A stretch of DNA of 8,064 nt. It comes from an uncultured Opitutales bacterium. GTDB taxonomy: Bacteria; Verrucomicrobiota; Verrucomicrobiia; Opitutales; Intestinicryptomonadaceae. Position numbers and translations under genes: made by a program. This document shows positions 6,610 through 8,064 of this stretch, one piece after another. The notes under the pieces were generated by a model, which saw only the letters and a program-made list of their open reading frames with translations, was not told where the DNA came from and did no database searches. Positions within the stretch are counted from its first letter, which is position 1. The number at the start of each line of letters is the position of its first letter. The stretch lies in contig URYY01000101.1 of the NCBI GenBank assembly GCA_900552245.1, positions 1 to 8,064 of the forward strand, written 5' to 3'.

Positions 6610-6638
6610 CGCGAGCGACTCTTACATTATTTTTTAGC

Positions 6639-7484
6639 GTGGAATTAGGCAGAAAAAAGATTCTTTTTGTGGTTAACCGCGACAAGCCAAACGCGCAAGA
6701 TATGTGCAGGCGCCTGTCTGCCCTAGCCAAAAGCGAAGGCTTTGACTGCGCCGAAGAACACGTCTATCCGGTAAATCCCAGAGCTTTTGATGGAGCCCTG
6801 TTATGCTGCGTAATTGGCGGCGACGGAACCATACTTGCCTGCCTAGACGGCGCCGTGAAATACGGCGTTCCCATACTCGGCGTAAATTTGGGCAAGTTGG
6901 GCTTTATGGCGACTTTTACCGACGCCATAGAAGACGCGGAGTTTCTAAAAATTTTGCGAGGGCAAGCGCAAGAGAGCGTGCGCACGCTAATTTCTGCAAC
7001 ATCTTGCGGCTGCGAGAAACTCGCGCTAAATGAATTTGCCATAAAAAGTTCAAACGCCGCCGGAATACTAACAGTTTCGGTGTATGCAAACGACGAATAC
7101 GTTGCCGACTTTGTGGGCGATGGCCTCATAATTTCAACCCCCACAGGCACAAGCGCCTACAATCTGTCGGCAGGAGGCCCCTTGATTTACCCGCAGGCGA
7201 GAGCCTACGTGCTAACTTGCATATGCCCGCATACGCTGACCCACAGAAGCATAGTTTTTGACGATTCCATGACGCTAAAGGCAAAGGTGCACAACCCGAA
7301 CGCAATACTAATTGCGGACGGAAAGCCCGTAGAGGGCTGGAATATGCGCGAGAGCATATGCTTTAGCGTGCCTAGGCAAACCGTAAAATTTTTGCAGGCA
7401 AAAGAGCACTCGCACTTTTATATTTTGCGGACAAAGCTCGGCTGGGGCGAAAACCCAGGAAGGCCCGATAGCAGAGTGAGGTAG
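6639..7484 (+). CDS. nadK: NAD kinase
   Basis: NadK phosphorylates NAD+ to NADP+ using ATP or polyphosphate in the cytoplasm. It sets the NADP(H) pool used by fatty-acid synthesis and other reductions. The 281-residue product has the hallmark GGDGT (60-64), the GVNLGKLGFM stretch (81-90), LNEF (130-133), and the conserved glycine-rich block GDGLIISTPTGTSAY (160-174) continuing to SAGGPL. A C-terminal IADG (226-229) follows. Length is near normal (E. coli 292). The start is a GTG with no visible ribosome site. It is chosen because KKILFVVNRDKP, the usual N-terminal strand, begins six residues later and no nearer start precedes it. The gene leads a plus-strand operon and ends 2 bp before the next ORF. 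It is divergent from the fatty-acid operon. Confidence 0.95.
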   Translation: MELGRKKILFVVNRDKPNAQDMCRRLSALAKSEGFDCAEEHVYPVNPRAFDGALLCCVIGGDGTILACLDGAVKYGVPILGVNLGKLGFMATFTDAIEDAEFLKILRGQAQESVRTLISATSCGCEKLALNEFAIKSSNAAGILTVSVYANDEYVADFVGDGLIISTPTGTSAYNLSAGGPLIYPQARAYVLTCICPHTLTHRSIVFDDSMTLKAKVHNPNAILIADGKPVEGWNMRESICFSVPRQTVKFLQAKEHSHFYILRTKLGWGENPGRPDSRVR

Positions 7485-7486
7485 CT

Positions 7487-7930
7487 ATGCAAAGCGAGAC
7501 GTCAAAAGGCAAGGCGGGAGCCGAAAAAGTTATAGAAAGGCTCGTAAAGCAAGCGCAGCTTGAAGAAATTGCAAGGCGAACCTCAGCCGCTTGCATAGGC
7601 GTTTTTTTTGCGATTTCAAGCATAGCTTTCTGGCTATTTAAAGAACCTCGCTTTTGGGAGGCGGTGCCCTGCGTATTTCTGCCGACTTTGATTTTCTCAG
7701 CCGCATTTTTTACGCCTTTTAACTTTATAAGAACCCTCGGCGGCTTCTTTGCCGGTTTTTACGCCTACATGTTCTACACGGCCTACGAATGCGAAAATGC
7801 CGCAGTTGCGCTAATTTACTTTTTAACATTAAGCCTGCTTACTTTCAAAATGTCGCCGCGAAAATCCATGTTGGTGCTCGTTGCGTCAATTGCAATTTTA
7901 ATGTACCTTGCCTACAGGCTAAACCTCTGA
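7487..7930 (+). CDS. Hypothetical protein with five predicted membrane segments
   Basis: I do not recognise this 147-residue protein. The first ~31 residues are charged and soluble and look helical (EKVIERLVKQAQLEEIARR). About five hydrophobic segments follow, near 32-51, 58-75, 82-99, 104-120 and 127-143. The only notable intramembrane pattern is the aromatic-glycine stretch GGFFAGFYAYMFYTAY (85-100); no catalytic motif is visible. The ATG lies 2 bp after the nadK stop, with GAGG about 6 bp upstream inside the end of nadK, so it is probably co-translated. The stop is 6 bp before the next gene. Position between nadK and a YihY-like membrane protein suggests an inner-membrane role, but no specific function can be assigned. 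Codon use and composition match its neighbours, which supports it being a real gene. Confidence 0.8.
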   Translation: MQSETSKGKAGAEKVIERLVKQAQLEEIARRTSAACIGVFFAISSIAFWLFKEPRFWEAVPCVFLPTLIFSAAFFTPFNFIRTLGGFFAGFYAYMFYTAYECENAAVALIYFLTLSLLTFKMSPRKSMLVLVASIAILMYLAYRLNL

Positions 7931-7936
7931 GCGCCT

Positions 7937-8064
7937 ATGAAAAATAACGAGCAAAAACAAGAAAAAGTGACGCTTTCAAAGCGAATTTCCGAAATTGTGG
8001 ATTTCTTCACTTTTGGAATCTGGTCGCGCGACATTCATCAAATGAAGGGGGCAAGAGCCTACGC
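7937..8064 (+). CDS. YihY/BrkB-like inner-membrane protein (partial, N-terminus only)
   Basis: An ATG 6 bp after the preceding stop opens a frame that stays open to the right edge, giving 42 complete codons. A polar, lysine-rich start (MKNNEQKQEKVTLSK) is followed by RISEIVDFFTFGIWSRDIHQMKG. The F-F-T-x-G-I-W pattern followed by an acidic residue and a basic stretch resembles the cytoplasmic lead-in of YihY/BrkB-family proteins from several Gram-negative phyla. Those continue into six membrane helices. The part seen is too short to contain the diagnostic membrane domain, so the family call rests on memory of this lead-in. It is the third gene of the nadK operon. Confidence 0.6.
   Translation, partial: MKNNEQKQEKVTLSKRISEIVDFFTFGIWSRDIHQMKGARAY

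Larger units (their letters stand above)
6532..6638. promoter_or_regulatory. Divergent fabZ / nadK promoter region with dyad symmetry
   Basis: This 107-bp AT-rich spacer separates the fatty-acid/LPS operon from the nadK operon. TACAATATT (6547-6555) and AATATTGTA (6599-6607) are perfect 9-bp inverted copies. Inside them, TCAA (6570-6573) and TTGA (6581-6584) are placed at equal distances, centred near 6577. Read outward on either strand the pattern is TTGA-N14-AATATTGTA, so each operon appears to have a mirror-image control element. Confidence 0.6.

Noticed and set aside
1..8064. Search for CRISPR arrays, insertion sequences, tRNA genes, toxin-antitoxin pairs or a novel defence system.
   Set aside because: Nearly all sequence is accounted for by conserved housekeeping genes; spacers are at most about 107 bp and hold only promoter- or terminator-like structure.

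Overview
The window is ordinary Gram-negative chromosomal housekeeping DNA with tightly packed operons. The organism has an outer membrane with LPS (a Kdo transferase), the indirect GatCAB route to amide aminoacyl-tRNAs, and a type IV pilus retraction ATPase. Protein character suggests a member of the PVC/Verrucomicrobia-like bacteria (for example Opitutae), especially the 'FFTFGIW' start of a YihY-type protein and the gatC/pilT and fabZ/nadK divergent arrangements. This is only an inference. Many starts lack a good Shine-Dalgarno sequence.

Layout. Positions 1-1347 (minus strand) carry gatC followed by gatA, which runs off the left edge. An ~90-bp divergent region with a perfect 8-bp hairpin separates gatC from a stand-alone pilT-like ATPase gene (plus, about 1440-2549). 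pilT meets a convergent four-gene minus-strand operon at a strong bidirectional terminator (2611-2639). That operon, read from right to left, is fabZ-like dehydratase, fabB-like ketoacyl-ACP synthase, waaA (kdtA) and a membrane-anchored calcineurin-like phosphoesterase. It starts at 6531. A 107-bp divergent promoter region (6532-6638) with notable dyad symmetry separates it from a plus-strand operon: nadK, a five-TM hypothetical protein, and the first 42 codons of a YihY/BrkB-like membrane protein cut by the right edge.

How the genes work together. fabZ, fabB and waaA link acyl-chain elongation to lipid A/Kdo assembly. The phosphoesterase at the end of the same operon is therefore a reasonable candidate for an LpxG-type UDP-2,3-diacylglucosamine hydrolase. 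nadK supplies NADP for reductive biosynthesis and is driven divergently from the fatty-acid genes. I see no mobile element, CRISPR array, RNA gene or obvious novel defence or secretion system. The points worth a second look are the symmetric fabZ/nadK promoter region, the possible lpxG, the unusual residues in the fatty-acid enzymes and WaaA, and start-site questions.
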